Shown here in pieces: positions 23,875 through 32,838 of a stretch of 64,000 nt of DNA. The notes under the pieces are model-generated. The model had not been told where the DNA came from, did not search any database, and saw only the letters and a list, made by a program, of their open reading frames with translations. How positions within the stretch are numbered: the stretch's first letter is position 1; every line of letters begins with the position of its first letter. This stretch comes from Flavobacterium piscis (GTDB lineage Bacteria; Bacteroidota; Bacteroidia; Flavobacteriales; Flavobacteriaceae), in assembly GCF_001686925.1 (NCBI RefSeq), contig NZ_LVEN01000046.1, positions 124,001 to 188,000 on the forward strand, in the 5' to 3' direction. Made by a program: the position numbers and the translations under genes.

Positions 23875-25758
23875 ATGGATACCAATTTAGCTTTACTTTT
23901 AGTTTTATCTCCTTTTTTAGGATTTTTAATCAACGTTTTCTTTGGCAAAAACTTAGGGAAAACAGTTTCTGGTGCAATCGGAACTATTGCCGTGGTAATT
24001 TCTTTTATAGTTTCTCTTTTACTTTTTAATCAAATAACTTCAACCGGAAAAGCAATTGAAGTGACTTTATTTGATTGGATTCAAATTAGCAACTTAAAAA
24101 TCAATCTTGGGTTTTTATTAGATCAATTATCTGTTCTTTGGTTACTTTTTGTAACGGGAATTGGATCTTTGATTCACTTATACTCTATCAGTTACATGCA
24201 TGATGACGAGAACTTGCACAAATTCTTCTCTTACTTGAATTTGTTCATTTTCTTTATGATTACACTTGTAATTGGAAGCAACTTATTAGTACTTTTCATC
24301 GGATGGGAAGGTGTTGGACTTTGTTCTTACCTATTAATTGGATTTTGGCATAAAAACCAGGATTACAATGATGCTGCAAAAAAAGCGTTCATCATGAACA
24401 GAATTGGAGATTTAGGTCTTTTAATTGGAATGTTCATTTTAGGCTCTATGTTCTCAACTTTAGATTATGCAACTTTGAAAACGGCAATCGCTGGAGCAAC
24501 AAACCTAAACTTACCCTTGCTTTCACTAGCAACTTTATGTTTGTTTATTGGAGCTTGTGGTAAATCTGCACAGATTCCGTTATACACTTGGTTACCTGAC
24601 GCGATGGCTGGACCAACTCCGGTTTCTGCATTGATTCACGCGGCGACAATGGTTACTGCAGGTATCTTCATGGTAACGAGATTAAACTTTGTTTTTGATT
24701 TAGCACCAGACGTTCAGACTGTAATTGCAATTATTGGAGCTGTGACTTCATTAGTGGCAGCAACAATTGGTTTAGTACAGACAGATATTAAAAAAGTATT
24801 GGCCTACTCCACCGTTTCTCAATTAGGATTAATGTTTTTAGCTTTAGGATTTGGTGCTTATGAAGTAGCTGTTTTTCATGTAATTACTCATGCTTTCTTC
24901 AAGGCTTGTTTGTTCTTAGGATCAGGTTCTGTTATTCACGGTTTACACGGAGAACAGGATATGCGTAAGATGGGTGGTTTGCGTAAAGCAATGCCTATCA
25001 CTTTCTGGACGATGTTGATTTCTTCATTGGCAATCTCAGGAGTTCCATTTTTCTCAGGATTCTTTTCTAAAGATGAAATTTTACTGACTGCTTTCCACAA
25101 AAGTATTCCATTATACGTTATAGGATCGATAGCTTCAATCATGACAGCTTTCTATATGTTCAGATTGATGTTCTTAACTTTCTTCAAAGAATTTAGAGGA
25201 ACTGAAGAACAAAAACATCATTTACATGAAAGTGGTTCATTAATTACTATTCCGCTTATCATTTTAGCTATTTTGGCAACTTTTGGAGGATTAATCAGTT
25301 TACCAGGAAATAGCTGGCTGAATGAATATCTGGCTCCGCTTTTCACGAAAGTGGCAGGAGAAGAACATCATTTAGGTACAACAGAATACACTTTGATGGG
25401 AGTTGCTGTTTTAGGCGGATTGTTAGGTATTTTAATTGCATACATTAAATACTTCAAACAAGATAATGTTCCGGAAGCCGATGAAAACATTACAGGTTTA
25501 ACCAAAGTTTTATACAACAAATATTATGTAGACGAAGCTTACGATGCCGTATTTGTTCGCTCTATTAACGGATTATCAAGATTTTTCAGAGACTATATAG
25601 AGACTGGTTTATCTGCTCTTGTTTTTGGATTAGGAAAAGTAACTAACGAATTAGCTTTTCAAGGCAAAAAATTACAAAACGGAAGTATCGGATTATATCT
25701 TTTTGCCTTTGTTTTGGGGCTTTGCGCCATTGTTTCCTATATATTTTTAGCTAAATAA
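23875..25758 (+). CDS. nuoL: NADH-quinone oxidoreductase subunit L
   Basis: This 627-residue antiporter-like proton-pumping subunit is at the tip of the membrane arm. It has about 14-16 helices. Core motifs are FIGWEGVGLCSYLLIGFW, LPDAMAGPTPVSALIHAATMV and VTHAFFKACLFLGSGSVIHG-type segments (seen as HAFFKACLFLGSG). The C-terminus (about 530-627) contains the lateral helix and final membrane segment. nuoM follows ten bases downstream. Confidence 0.96.
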   Translation: MDTNLALLLVLSPFLGFLINVFFGKNLGKTVSGAIGTIAVVISFIVSLLLFNQITSTGKAIEVTLFDWIQISNLKINLGFLLDQLSVLWLLFVTGIGSLIHLYSISYMHDDENLHKFFSYLNLFIFFMITLVIGSNLLVLFIGWEGVGLCSYLLIGFWHKNQDYNDAAKKAFIMNRIGDLGLLIGMFILGSMFSTLDYATLKTAIAGATNLNLPLLSLATLCLFIGACGKSAQIPLYTWLPDAMAGPTPVSALIHAATMVTAGIFMVTRLNFVFDLAPDVQTVIAIIGAVTSLVAATIGLVQTDIKKVLAYSTVSQLGLMFLALGFGAYEVAVFHVITHAFFKACLFLGSGSVIHGLHGEQDMRKMGGLRKAMPITFWTMLISSLAISGVPFFSGFFSKDEILLTAFHKSIPLYVIGSIASIMTAFYMFRLMFLTFFKEFRGTEEQKHHLHESGSLITIPLIILAILATFGGLISLPGNSWLNEYLAPLFTKVAGEEHHLGTTEYTLMGVAVLGGLLGILIAYIKYFKQDNVPEADENITGLTKVLYNKYYVDEAYDAVFVRSINGLSRFFRDYIETGLSALVFGLGKVTNELAFQGKKLQNGSIGLYLFAFVLGLCAIVSYIFLAK

Positions 25759-25768
25759 TTTTACAACT

Positions 25769-27208
25769 ATGAACGTTTCTCTTATATTAATTATTCTTCT
25801 AATTGGTGCATTTGTCACTTATTTTGCTGGCGACAAACTAGCATCTAAAGTAGCTTTGTTCTTTAGTTTGGCGGCTTTAGGTTGTTCAATTGTATTGCTA
25901 AATCATTTTTATGCAGGCGAAAATATCAGTTTAATCAACACCTGGATTACTAAACCTAATATTTCATTTGCTTTAAATGCCGATGGATTAGGAATTGCAA
26001 TGCTTTTACTGACTGTTGCTTTGACGCCAATTATTATATTCTCTTCTTTTGGGAATGAATATAAAAATGCAAAAGGTTTTTATGCTTTAATTTTATTTAT
26101 GGCTTTTGCTATGACAGGAACTTTCCTTGCAGCAGATGGTCTTTTATATTATATCTTTTGGGAATTAGCACTTATTCCTATTTACTTTATTGCTCTTATT
26201 TGGGGTAATGGTGATGCTGAAGAACGTAGAAAAGCAGTAGTTAAATTCTTTATTTACACACTTGCAGGTTCATTGTTCATGTTAATTGCTTTCATTTATT
26301 TATATCAAAAAGCAGGAACTTTCTTGATCGAAGATTTATACAAATTAAATCTATCGGCTAGTGAACAACTTTGGATTTTCTTAGCTTTCTTTTTAGCGTA
26401 TGCGATTAAAATTCCAATTATTCCTTTCCATACATGGCAGGCAAACGTTTACCAAAAAGCGCCAACTGTTGGAACAATGCTTTTATCTGGTATCATGCTA
26501 AAAATGGGATTATACAGTGTTATTCGTTGGCAATTGCCAATTGCACCATTGGCTGCAAAAGAATACATGAATATCTTTATTGCTTTAGGAATTGCCGGAG
26601 TAATTTACGGATCGATCGTAGCTTTAAGACAAAGAGATTTAAAGAAATTGTTGGCTTATTCTTCTCTTGCACACGTTGGATTAATTGCTGCAGGAACTTA
26701 CACATTAACCATTGATGGTTTACGCGGAGCTGTTTTACAAATGATTGCTCACGGTTTTGTTGTAGTAGGATTGTTCTTTGCCGGTGAAGTTATCTTTAGA
26801 AGATTCCAAACCAGAGAAATTGGTGAATTAGGCGGTATTCGTACTCAATCTCCAAAATTTACTTCTATGTTTTTAATTTTGGTATTGGCTTCTGTAGCTT
26901 TACCAGGAACTTTTAATTTCGTTGGAGAGTTTACTGTTTTGTATAGTCTTTCTCAAATTAATATTTGGTTTGCTGTTTTAGGCGGAACAACTATTATTTT
27001 AGGAGCTTATTATATGCTTAAAATGTTTCAAAATGTAATGTTAGGAGAAACGAATTCTAAAACTTTTGCGGATGTTTCTGTTAATGAAGGAATTTCATTC
27101 GTAGTAATTATTGCGGTTTTAATATTATTCGGATTTTATCCAAAACCAATTACAGACTTGATTACACCAAGTTTAGAAACAATTCTAAACGTTATCAATA
27201 AAAATTAA
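25769..27208 (+). CDS. nuoM: NADH-quinone oxidoreductase subunit M
   Basis: This 479-residue antiporter-like subunit has about 14 helices. YYIFWELALIPIYFI contains the channel glutamate, and KIPIIPFHTWQANVYQKAPTVGTMLLSG (recognised by PFHTWQANVYQKAP) and LLAYSSLAHVGL follow. The end of the gene is separated from nuoN by 64 bases with no clear promoter, so nuoN is probably still in the operon. Confidence 0.95.
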   Translation: MNVSLILIILLIGAFVTYFAGDKLASKVALFFSLAALGCSIVLLNHFYAGENISLINTWITKPNISFALNADGLGIAMLLLTVALTPIIIFSSFGNEYKNAKGFYALILFMAFAMTGTFLAADGLLYYIFWELALIPIYFIALIWGNGDAEERRKAVVKFFIYTLAGSLFMLIAFIYLYQKAGTFLIEDLYKLNLSASEQLWIFLAFFLAYAIKIPIIPFHTWQANVYQKAPTVGTMLLSGIMLKMGLYSVIRWQLPIAPLAAKEYMNIFIALGIAGVIYGSIVALRQRDLKKLLAYSSLAHVGLIAAGTYTLTIDGLRGAVLQMIAHGFVVVGLFFAGEVIFRRFQTREIGELGGIRTQSPKFTSMFLILVLASVALPGTFNFVGEFTVLYSLSQINIWFAVLGGTTIILGAYYMLKMFQNVMLGETNSKTFADVSVNEGISFVVIIAVLILFGFYPKPITDLITPSLETILNVINKN

Positions 27209-27272
27209 TATTTTAAATAAAAATAAATTAGGGCATCATTAGTTTGAGATTTCCTAAATCAAAAAAACAAAA

Positions 27273-28664
27273 ATGAATACATTAATAGCTATAACAGGAT
27301 TGGGTATTTTCTGCCTATTGTTTGAAATTCTTAATTTAAGAAAAGCCATAGTTCCTATCACCATTATTGGTTTGTTGGGTGTTTTGGCCATTAACTATTA
27401 CGAATTTGGATCAACAGCAAGTTACTATAGTAATATGATTGCGGTGAGCAAGTTCTCTACTACGTTTTCATCTTTATTTATTATTCTGACTATTTTCTTA
27501 GTAGCATTAAGTCATAACTTTTACGAAAATCATCCAACAAAAATCTCTGATTTTGTGGCTATAAAAATCTTTTTATTAGCCGGAGGAGTTGCTATGGTTT
27601 CTTTTGGAAACTTAGCTATGTTTTTCTTAGGCATCGAAATTTTATCAATTGCGCTTTATGTACTGGCAGCAAGCGAAAGATTAAATCTAAAAAGTAACGA
27701 AGCAGGTATGAAATACTTTTTGATGGGATCTTTTGCATCAGGAATTATCTTATTCGGAATTTGCCTGATTTACGGAGCAATGGGAACTTTTGATGTTGCT
27801 GAAATTCATGAAAGTTCTCTATCTGCCGAATTGCCAATCTGGTTTCCAATTGGAATGATTTTGATGATTATTGGTATGTTGTTTAAAGTTGCTGCAGTTC
27901 CTTTTCATTTCTGGGCTCCGGATGTTTACGAGGGATCTCCTGCTTTAACTACTGCATTAATGAGTACTTTGGCAAAAGTAGTAGCGATTGCAACTCTTTA
28001 TAAATTGGTTTCGGCATTAAATTTTGTTCCTTCTTTAGACAATCAGGATCTTTTAGGAACATTTGAAACTATCGTAGTGATCATTTCAATTGCTTCTATG
28101 ACTGTTGGTAATATAATGGCATTACGTCAGGTAAATGTAAAACGTATGTTGGCATTCTCAGGAATTTCGCATGCAGGTTTTATGTTGATGACTTTATTAA
28201 CCGTTGCCACATCAGCAGGTGTTTTATTATATTATACTGCTGCTTATGCATTGGCCGGAATTGCTGCTTTTAGCGTAATATTATATGTATGTAAAAATCA
28301 GGACAATGAAGACATTACGAATTTTCACGGTTTAGGAAAAACAAATCCATTGTTAGCGGCAATCCTTACAGGTTCATTATTATCTATGGCCGGTATTCCT
28401 ATTTTCTCAGGATTCTTCGCTAAATTGTTTTTATTCAATCAAACTATTGAGGCCGGATATATTGCTTTAGTAATTGTTGCTGTTATCAACTCTATTATTA
28501 GTGTTGGTTATTATTTCAAATTAATATTAGCCATGTATTCTAAAGAACCAAACCAGGAACGTACAGGAAAACCTTTCCTTATTTATGCCGTTGCTGTAAT
28601 TTCAATCACTTTAAATATAGTTTTAGGTTTGTTTCCATCATTAGTTTTAGATTTATTGAACTAA
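27273..28664 (+). CDS. nuoN: NADH-quinone oxidoreductase subunit N
   Basis: This 463-residue antiporter-like subunit is the third proton pump and the last gene of the operon. Family signs are FLGIEILSIALYVLAA with the channel glutamate, FKVAAVPFHFWAPDVYEGSP, MLAFSGISHAGFML and PIFSGFFAKLFLF. A strong terminator 23 bases after the stop ends the 13.4-kb nuo unit. Confidence 0.95.
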   Translation: MNTLIAITGLGIFCLLFEILNLRKAIVPITIIGLLGVLAINYYEFGSTASYYSNMIAVSKFSTTFSSLFIILTIFLVALSHNFYENHPTKISDFVAIKIFLLAGGVAMVSFGNLAMFFLGIEILSIALYVLAASERLNLKSNEAGMKYFLMGSFASGIILFGICLIYGAMGTFDVAEIHESSLSAELPIWFPIGMILMIIGMLFKVAAVPFHFWAPDVYEGSPALTTALMSTLAKVVAIATLYKLVSALNFVPSLDNQDLLGTFETIVVIISIASMTVGNIMALRQVNVKRMLAFSGISHAGFMLMTLLTVATSAGVLLYYTAAYALAGIAAFSVILYVCKNQDNEDITNFHGLGKTNPLLAAILTGSLLSMAGIPIFSGFFAKLFLFNQTIEAGYIALVIVAVINSIISVGYYFKLILAMYSKEPNQERTGKPFLIYAVAVISITLNIVLGLFPSLVLDLLN

Positions 28665-28686
28665 AATTTTCAATCAAAATATAAAG

Positions 28687-28719
28687 AAATCCATTCGCAA
28701 TAACGAATGGATTTTTTAT
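28687..28719 (+). terminator. Terminator of the nuo operon
   Basis: A perfect 11-bp stem (aaatccattcg / cgaatggattt, 28687-28697 and 28704-28714) with a six-base loop is followed by T residues. Confidence 0.88.
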
Positions 28720-28797
28720 TTCAGGGACATTCTATTTCAGAAGAGAAATTCATGTTAAAAATTTAACTTAAACAATACGGGCTTCAAAAAAACTCCA

Positions 28798-28805
28798 TAT
28801 ATTTG
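28798..28805 (+). promoter_or_regulatory. -7 element before the Bax-inhibitor-like gene
   Basis: TATATTTG matches the consensus exactly. It excludes a longer start at TTG 28803 and predicts a leader of about 20 bases to ATG 28830. Confidence 0.5.
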
Positions 28806-28829
28806 GGTTCATTTAAATGTATTAGAAAT

Positions 28830-29603
28830 ATGAACTTCAACTCAAAAAATCCATTTTTAAGCAACAAGCGTTTTTCATCAAATGCTGTTTCAAAAGCTGA
28901 AGAAGTACACCAAGCTCAAATTATTGATTACAATCAGGAAATGACTTTGTCAGGTACTATCAATAAAACAGCTATTTTATTTTTAATATTATGCGGATCT
29001 GCAATGGTAACATGGTGGATGGCATTTAACGGAATGAACGCTTTATTACCTGCAATTGGCGGAGCAATAATAGGATTTATTTTGGTTTTAGTTTCAGTAT
29101 TCAAACCTCACCTTTCTCCATATTTGGCTCCGGGTTATGCCTTATTTGAAGGTTTATTTATTGGAGGAATTTCTGCTATTTTTGAAGCTAAATATCCGGG
29201 AATCGTAATAAATGCGGTTAGTGCAACGCTTGTAACTTTTTTAGTTTGCCTGGGATTATATAAATTTAAAATTGTAAAAGTTACGGAGCAATTTAAATCA
29301 GTAGTTATTGCTGCAACTTTAGCAATTGCAACCTATTATTTGATTTCATGGATCGCTTCGTTGATTTTTAATTTTACTCCTGTTCATTACGGAAATGGAA
29401 TGATGAGCATTGGAATTAGTGTTTTTGTTATCATTATTGCCGCTTTGAACTTATTTTTAGACTTTGATCAAATTGAAAAAGGAGTTCAGGAAAGAATGCC
29501 AAAATTTATGGAATGGTACGGAGCTATGGGATTAATGATTACTTTAGTTTGGTTATACATCGAATTCTTAAGATTATTATCGAAATTATCAAGTAAAGAT
29601 TAA
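28830..29603 (+). CDS. Bax inhibitor-1 / YccA family membrane protein
   Basis: This 257-residue protein has about seven membrane helices after a cytoplasmic N-terminal tail (MNFNSKNPFLSNKRF). It is the Bax_inhibitor_1-like (YccA/TMBIM-like) subtype often listed as DUF4870-unrelated 'Bax inhibitor-1/YccA'. Recognisable parts are ILCGSAMVTWWMAFNG, GYALFEGLFIGGISAIFEAKYPGIV (seen as EGLFIGGISAIFE), LNLFLDFDQIEKG and EWYGAMGLMITLVWLYIEFLRLL (seen as WYGAMGLMITLVWLY). Relatives act as ion channels or modulators of membrane proteolysis. The role in this organism is unknown. It forms its own unit between a -7 element and a terminator. Confidence 0.88.
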   Translation: MNFNSKNPFLSNKRFSSNAVSKAEEVHQAQIIDYNQEMTLSGTINKTAILFLILCGSAMVTWWMAFNGMNALLPAIGGAIIGFILVLVSVFKPHLSPYLAPGYALFEGLFIGGISAIFEAKYPGIVINAVSATLVTFLVCLGLYKFKIVKVTEQFKSVVIAATLAIATYYLISWIASLIFNFTPVHYGNGMMSIGISVFVIIIAALNLFLDFDQIEKGVQERMPKFMEWYGAMGLMITLVWLYIEFLRLLSKLSSKD

Positions 29604-29623
29604 TTCTTTACTCATATACATAC

Positions 29624-29658
29624 AAAGCCTTTTTGATTTCTCAAAAAGGCTTTTTTTA
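29624..29658 (+). terminator. Terminator after the Bax-inhibitor-like gene
   Basis: A 13-bp stem (29624-29636 / 29641-29653) with a four-base loop is followed by T residues. Confidence 0.88.
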
Positions 29659-29894
29659 TACCTCTTTTTTAATTAGAACTGGATCGATTACTTCTTTAAA
29701 AGGCTATTTTATATCCAGCCTTTTGCATCTTTTTTTGACTAAACTTATTAATCATTTTGTAATATGAATGGCAGGAAGTCTTTTACTTTTTCAAAAAAAT
29801 ACTGCTTTAATATAAATTTAGAATCAAACTCCATCATCTAAATAGCAGTAAGAAAATCCCATAAAATCTCTAAAATAGCTATTGATTTTACACA

Positions 29895-29927
29895 TGTAAT
29901 AAATTACAATCTGTGCAATTTATTACA
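29895..29927 (+). promoter_or_regulatory. Paired operator-like palindromes upstream of pectate lyase
   Basis: TGTAATAAATTACA (29895-29908) and TGCAATTTATTACA (29914-29927) are two versions of the same TGTAATNNATTACA palindrome with centres 19 bases apart. Together they also form an 11-bp inverted repeat. They lie about 80-100 bases upstream of the -7 element. Confidence 0.6.
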
Positions 29928-30005
29928 TATTCGGTAAAAAACAGATCAGTTTTTTATATTATATATTTTTTAGAGAATAAATACTAATAATTTAAAAATA
30001 ATACT

Positions 30006-30027
30006 TATTTTTGTGTAATCGATTACA
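30006..30027 (+). promoter_or_regulatory. -7 element overlapped downstream by an operator palindrome
   Basis: TATTTTTG (30006-30013) fits TAnnTTTG. The perfect 14-bp palindrome TGTAATCGATTACA (30014-30027), with the central CG common in LacI-family operators, follows at once and covers the predicted transcription start. A repressor bound here would block initiation. Confidence 0.6.
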
Positions 30028-30099
30028 TTTTACTGCATTCATTTTAAAGATATAAAATCCACAAAAACCACGCTTTGACTAACTTTAAAACTAAACAAC

Positions 30100-32649
30100 A
30101 TGAAAAGAGGATTACTTTATCTACTATTTTTATTCGCTACCATACAAACATGGTCACAGCAAATAACAATTAATGAATCATCAGGTTGGCTGGAATCAGC
30201 TTATGTAAAATGGATGCCACTTTCCGGAGCAGACACTTATAATGTTTACTACACCGGAGGCGGTCAAACCAATAAAAAAATAGACAACGAATTAATCCGT
30301 GATTATGGAACGTATTTTCGCGCCGATATTCCGGGACTTGCTGCAGGAAATTATACTATAACCATTAAACCAGTTACAGCAACAGTAGAAGGATCGGGAT
30401 CTTCGACACAAAATTTAACAGTATCATCCCATGATCGATCAGGTTTTGCTTTTCACGGTGGTCGTATTCCGGGAGGATATAAAGCAGACGGCACACCAAA
30501 AAACAACGCAGTAATTCTTTATATTAGTCAAAATACAAAAAATACTATTTCGATGAATATTACAGGAGCCAGCGCTAATCCATGTGTTGGTTTACAAAAT
30601 ATTCTTTACGGTATCAAAAAAGGAAAAGACACACGTCCTTTTATTATTCGTTTAATTGGAAACATTACCGACATGACTATAATGGAAGGCGGTGATATTA
30701 CGATAGAAAATGCAAATAATGCCAACAGCTATCTTACCATAGAAGGAGTTGGAGATGATGCTGTTGTAAACGGAATGGGAATAAGACTTAAGTCGGCTTC
30801 GAATATTGAGGTTAGTAATCTCGGCTTCATGAATTGCAATAGCACTGCTGGTGATAATATCGGAATGCAACAAGATAATGACCATATTTGGGTACATAAT
30901 AATGATTTATTTTATGGAGATGCCGGAAGTGACGCTGACCAAATAAAAGGCGACGGAGCATTAGACAATAAAAATTCCACTTATATTACATTAGCTTACA
31001 ATCACTTTTGGGATAGCGGAAAAGCAAGTCTTTTAGGTTTAAGCGAAGGGACTACAACCGGCTTGTATATTACATATCATCATAACTGGTTCGATCACTC
31101 TGACTCGCGCCATCCTCGTGTTCGCTTTTATTCAGCCCACATCTACAATAATTATTATGATGGTAATTCTAAATATGGTGCCGGGTCGACTATGGGATCG
31201 TCTTTATTTGTAGAAGGCAATTATTTTAGAAATACTAAAAATCCAATGATGATCTCGATGCAGGGCACGGATGCCTGGGATGAATCGGCTCAGAAAAACA
31301 ATGCAAAAACAGTAGGAACTTTCTCCGGTGAAGCTGGCGGTAGTATCAAAGCATTTAATAATACCTTTGATGCCGATATCGCTACAAATAAAATGCGATT
31401 TGTAGCTTATGGAGACACCAACCCATTGTATAACATTGCAGGAAAAATAAATTCTACCACTGATTTCGATGCCTACGTTGTAACCAATCGCGAAGACCAG
31501 ATTCCTGCAAGCGTAAAATCATTTTTAGGTGCAAATACTTATAATAATTTCGATAATGATGCATCGTTTTACATAAAAAATCAAATTATCGACGCTCCAT
31601 CAATAGCCAAAACTAAGGTTATGCAATATGCGGGCAGGGTTTCCGGTGGAGATTTAAAATGGACATTTAATAATGCTGTCGATGATAAATCAGCACTTGT
31701 AATTCCGGCTCTTAAAGCAGCACTTACTAATTACGCAAGTACTATGATTGCTATTCAAGGCGAAATTCCTGTTGTTGAAAGTTCTCAGAGCTTAACAACA
31801 GACAGTGACATTAATCAAACGGTTACATCAGAAACAGCTATTGAACCAATGATTTTTGTGTGGGGAGGTGACGCAACAGACGTTTCAATAAAAGGATTAC
31901 CTGCATCCGGAATAACTTTCGTAAAGGATGATACAAACAAAACGATAACGATAAGCGGCACACCAACAGCCACTATTTCTTTTACTATTACCACAAGTGG
32001 TACAGGAGGAACTCCTGCAAAATTATCAGGAACAATAAATCTTGAAGGAGCGGTTGCGCCAATTGCCGGTGACGAAATACACGATTTTACTTTATCAGGA
32101 AAAACAAGTGATTTTTATACCATAACAGGAAACCTTGCAACCAATAAAGGAACCGTTACTTATAATGGACAAACATTAACGCAATGCCTTAAAATGGAAA
32201 CTGCGACCGCAATTACTTATACCACAACTCAGCCAAGTACACTAATACTACTATTTGCTGAAGCTGCCGGTACTGCCAAAATTGACGGAACTAACTATAC
32301 TGCAACAAACGGAATTATAAATGTGCCTATTGCCGCCGGAAATCACACTATTGCAAAAAAAGATGCAGCAAATTTATTCTATATTAAAACGACTTATGCT
32401 ACATTAGGTTTAAATCAGGACTTCGGGATTTCAAATTTCACAGTATATCCTAACCCTGTAGCAAATCAATTGCATATCGTATCAGAAAATGTTCAAAAAG
32501 TGGAAATTTACAATCTGTTAGGAATGTTACTCAAAACTACTGAAAAGGAAACACAATCTATTGATGTAAGCAAGCTTGCGGCAGGAAATTATATTGTAAG
32601 GATAACAACCGAAACAGGTACTTTTTCGAAAAAAATAATTAAAAAATAA
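30100..32649 (+). CDS. Secreted pectate lyase (PL1-like) with T9SS sorting domain
   Basis: This 849-residue protein is exported by Sec (signal peptide ending TWSQQ). A fibronectin-III-like domain follows (about 20-110). The parallel beta-helix pectate lyase domain (about 115-470) shows TYITLAYNHFWDSGKASLLG and the PL1 signature DHSDSRHPRVRF near residue 332, which includes the catalytic-region arginines. An Ig-like stretch (about 555-650) and a small beta domain (about 655-765) come next. The last ~75 residues (FTVYPNPVANQLHIV to FSKKIIKK) are a type A C-terminal domain for the type IX secretion system. It should cleave polygalacturonate by beta-elimination outside the cell. It stands alone, without SusCD genes, behind a strongly operator-marked promoter. 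Confidence 0.92.
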   Translation: MKRGLLYLLFLFATIQTWSQQITINESSGWLESAYVKWMPLSGADTYNVYYTGGGQTNKKIDNELIRDYGTYFRADIPGLAAGNYTITIKPVTATVEGSGSSTQNLTVSSHDRSGFAFHGGRIPGGYKADGTPKNNAVILYISQNTKNTISMNITGASANPCVGLQNILYGIKKGKDTRPFIIRLIGNITDMTIMEGGDITIENANNANSYLTIEGVGDDAVVNGMGIRLKSASNIEVSNLGFMNCNSTAGDNIGMQQDNDHIWVHNNDLFYGDAGSDADQIKGDGALDNKNSTYITLAYNHFWDSGKASLLGLSEGTTTGLYITYHHNWFDHSDSRHPRVRFYSAHIYNNYYDGNSKYGAGSTMGSSLFVEGNYFRNTKNPMMISMQGTDAWDESAQKNNAKTVGTFSGEAGGSIKAFNNTFDADIATNKMRFVAYGDTNPLYNIAGKINSTTDFDAYVVTNREDQIPASVKSFLGANTYNNFDNDASFYIKNQIIDAPSIAKTKVMQYAGRVSGGDLKWTFNNAVDDKSALVIPALKAALTNYASTMIAIQGEIPVVESSQSLTTDSDINQTVTSETAIEPMIFVWGGDATDVSIKGLPASGITFVKDDTNKTITISGTPTATISFTITTSGTGGTPAKLSGTINLEGAVAPIAGDEIHDFTLSGKTSDFYTITGNLATNKGTVTYNGQTLTQCLKMETATAITYTTTQPSTLILLFAEAAGTAKIDGTNYTATNGIINVPIAAGNHTIAKKDAANLFYIKTTYATLGLNQDFGISNFTVYPNPVANQLHIVSENVQKVEIYNLLGMLLKTTEKETQSIDVSKLAAGNYIVRITTETGTFSKKIIKK

Positions 32650-32670
32650 TTTCATTCAAAACTATTAAGC

Positions 32671-32712
32671 AAAAGTAAAGGCTTCCAAAAAATCGGAAGC
32701 CTTTACTTTTGC
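32671..32712 (+). terminator. Terminator after the pectate lyase gene
   Basis: A perfect 16-bp stem (32671-32686 / 32695-32710) with an eight-base loop ends in TTTT. Both sides carry A/T runs. Confidence 0.85.
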
Positions 32713-32775
32713 TTTATAATTTAACTCAACCTGCAGAAATTTTTTCACTCAAAAAATAGTAAAATAAATTAACCC

Positions 32776-32821
32776 AAATAAAAAACCGCCAATTTAATTT
32801 ATTTGAAATTAACGGTTTTAT
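32776..32821 (-). terminator. Terminator of the aldehyde dehydrogenase gene
   Basis: A hairpin with outer arms AAACCG / CGGTTT and inner AATTT-type arms lies about 18 bases beyond the minus-strand stop. It is followed by a T run on the minus strand. Confidence 0.65.
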
Positions 32822-32838
32822 ATTGAATTTATTTACAA

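Larger units (their letters stand above)
29659..30099 (+). other. Regulatory intergenic region upstream of the pectate lyase
   Basis: These 441 AT-rich bases contain no gene. They hold three operator-like palindromes (29895-29908, 29914-29927, 30014-30027) and a -7 promoter element, listed separately. A leader of about 80 bases precedes the pectate lyase start. Confidence 0.75.
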
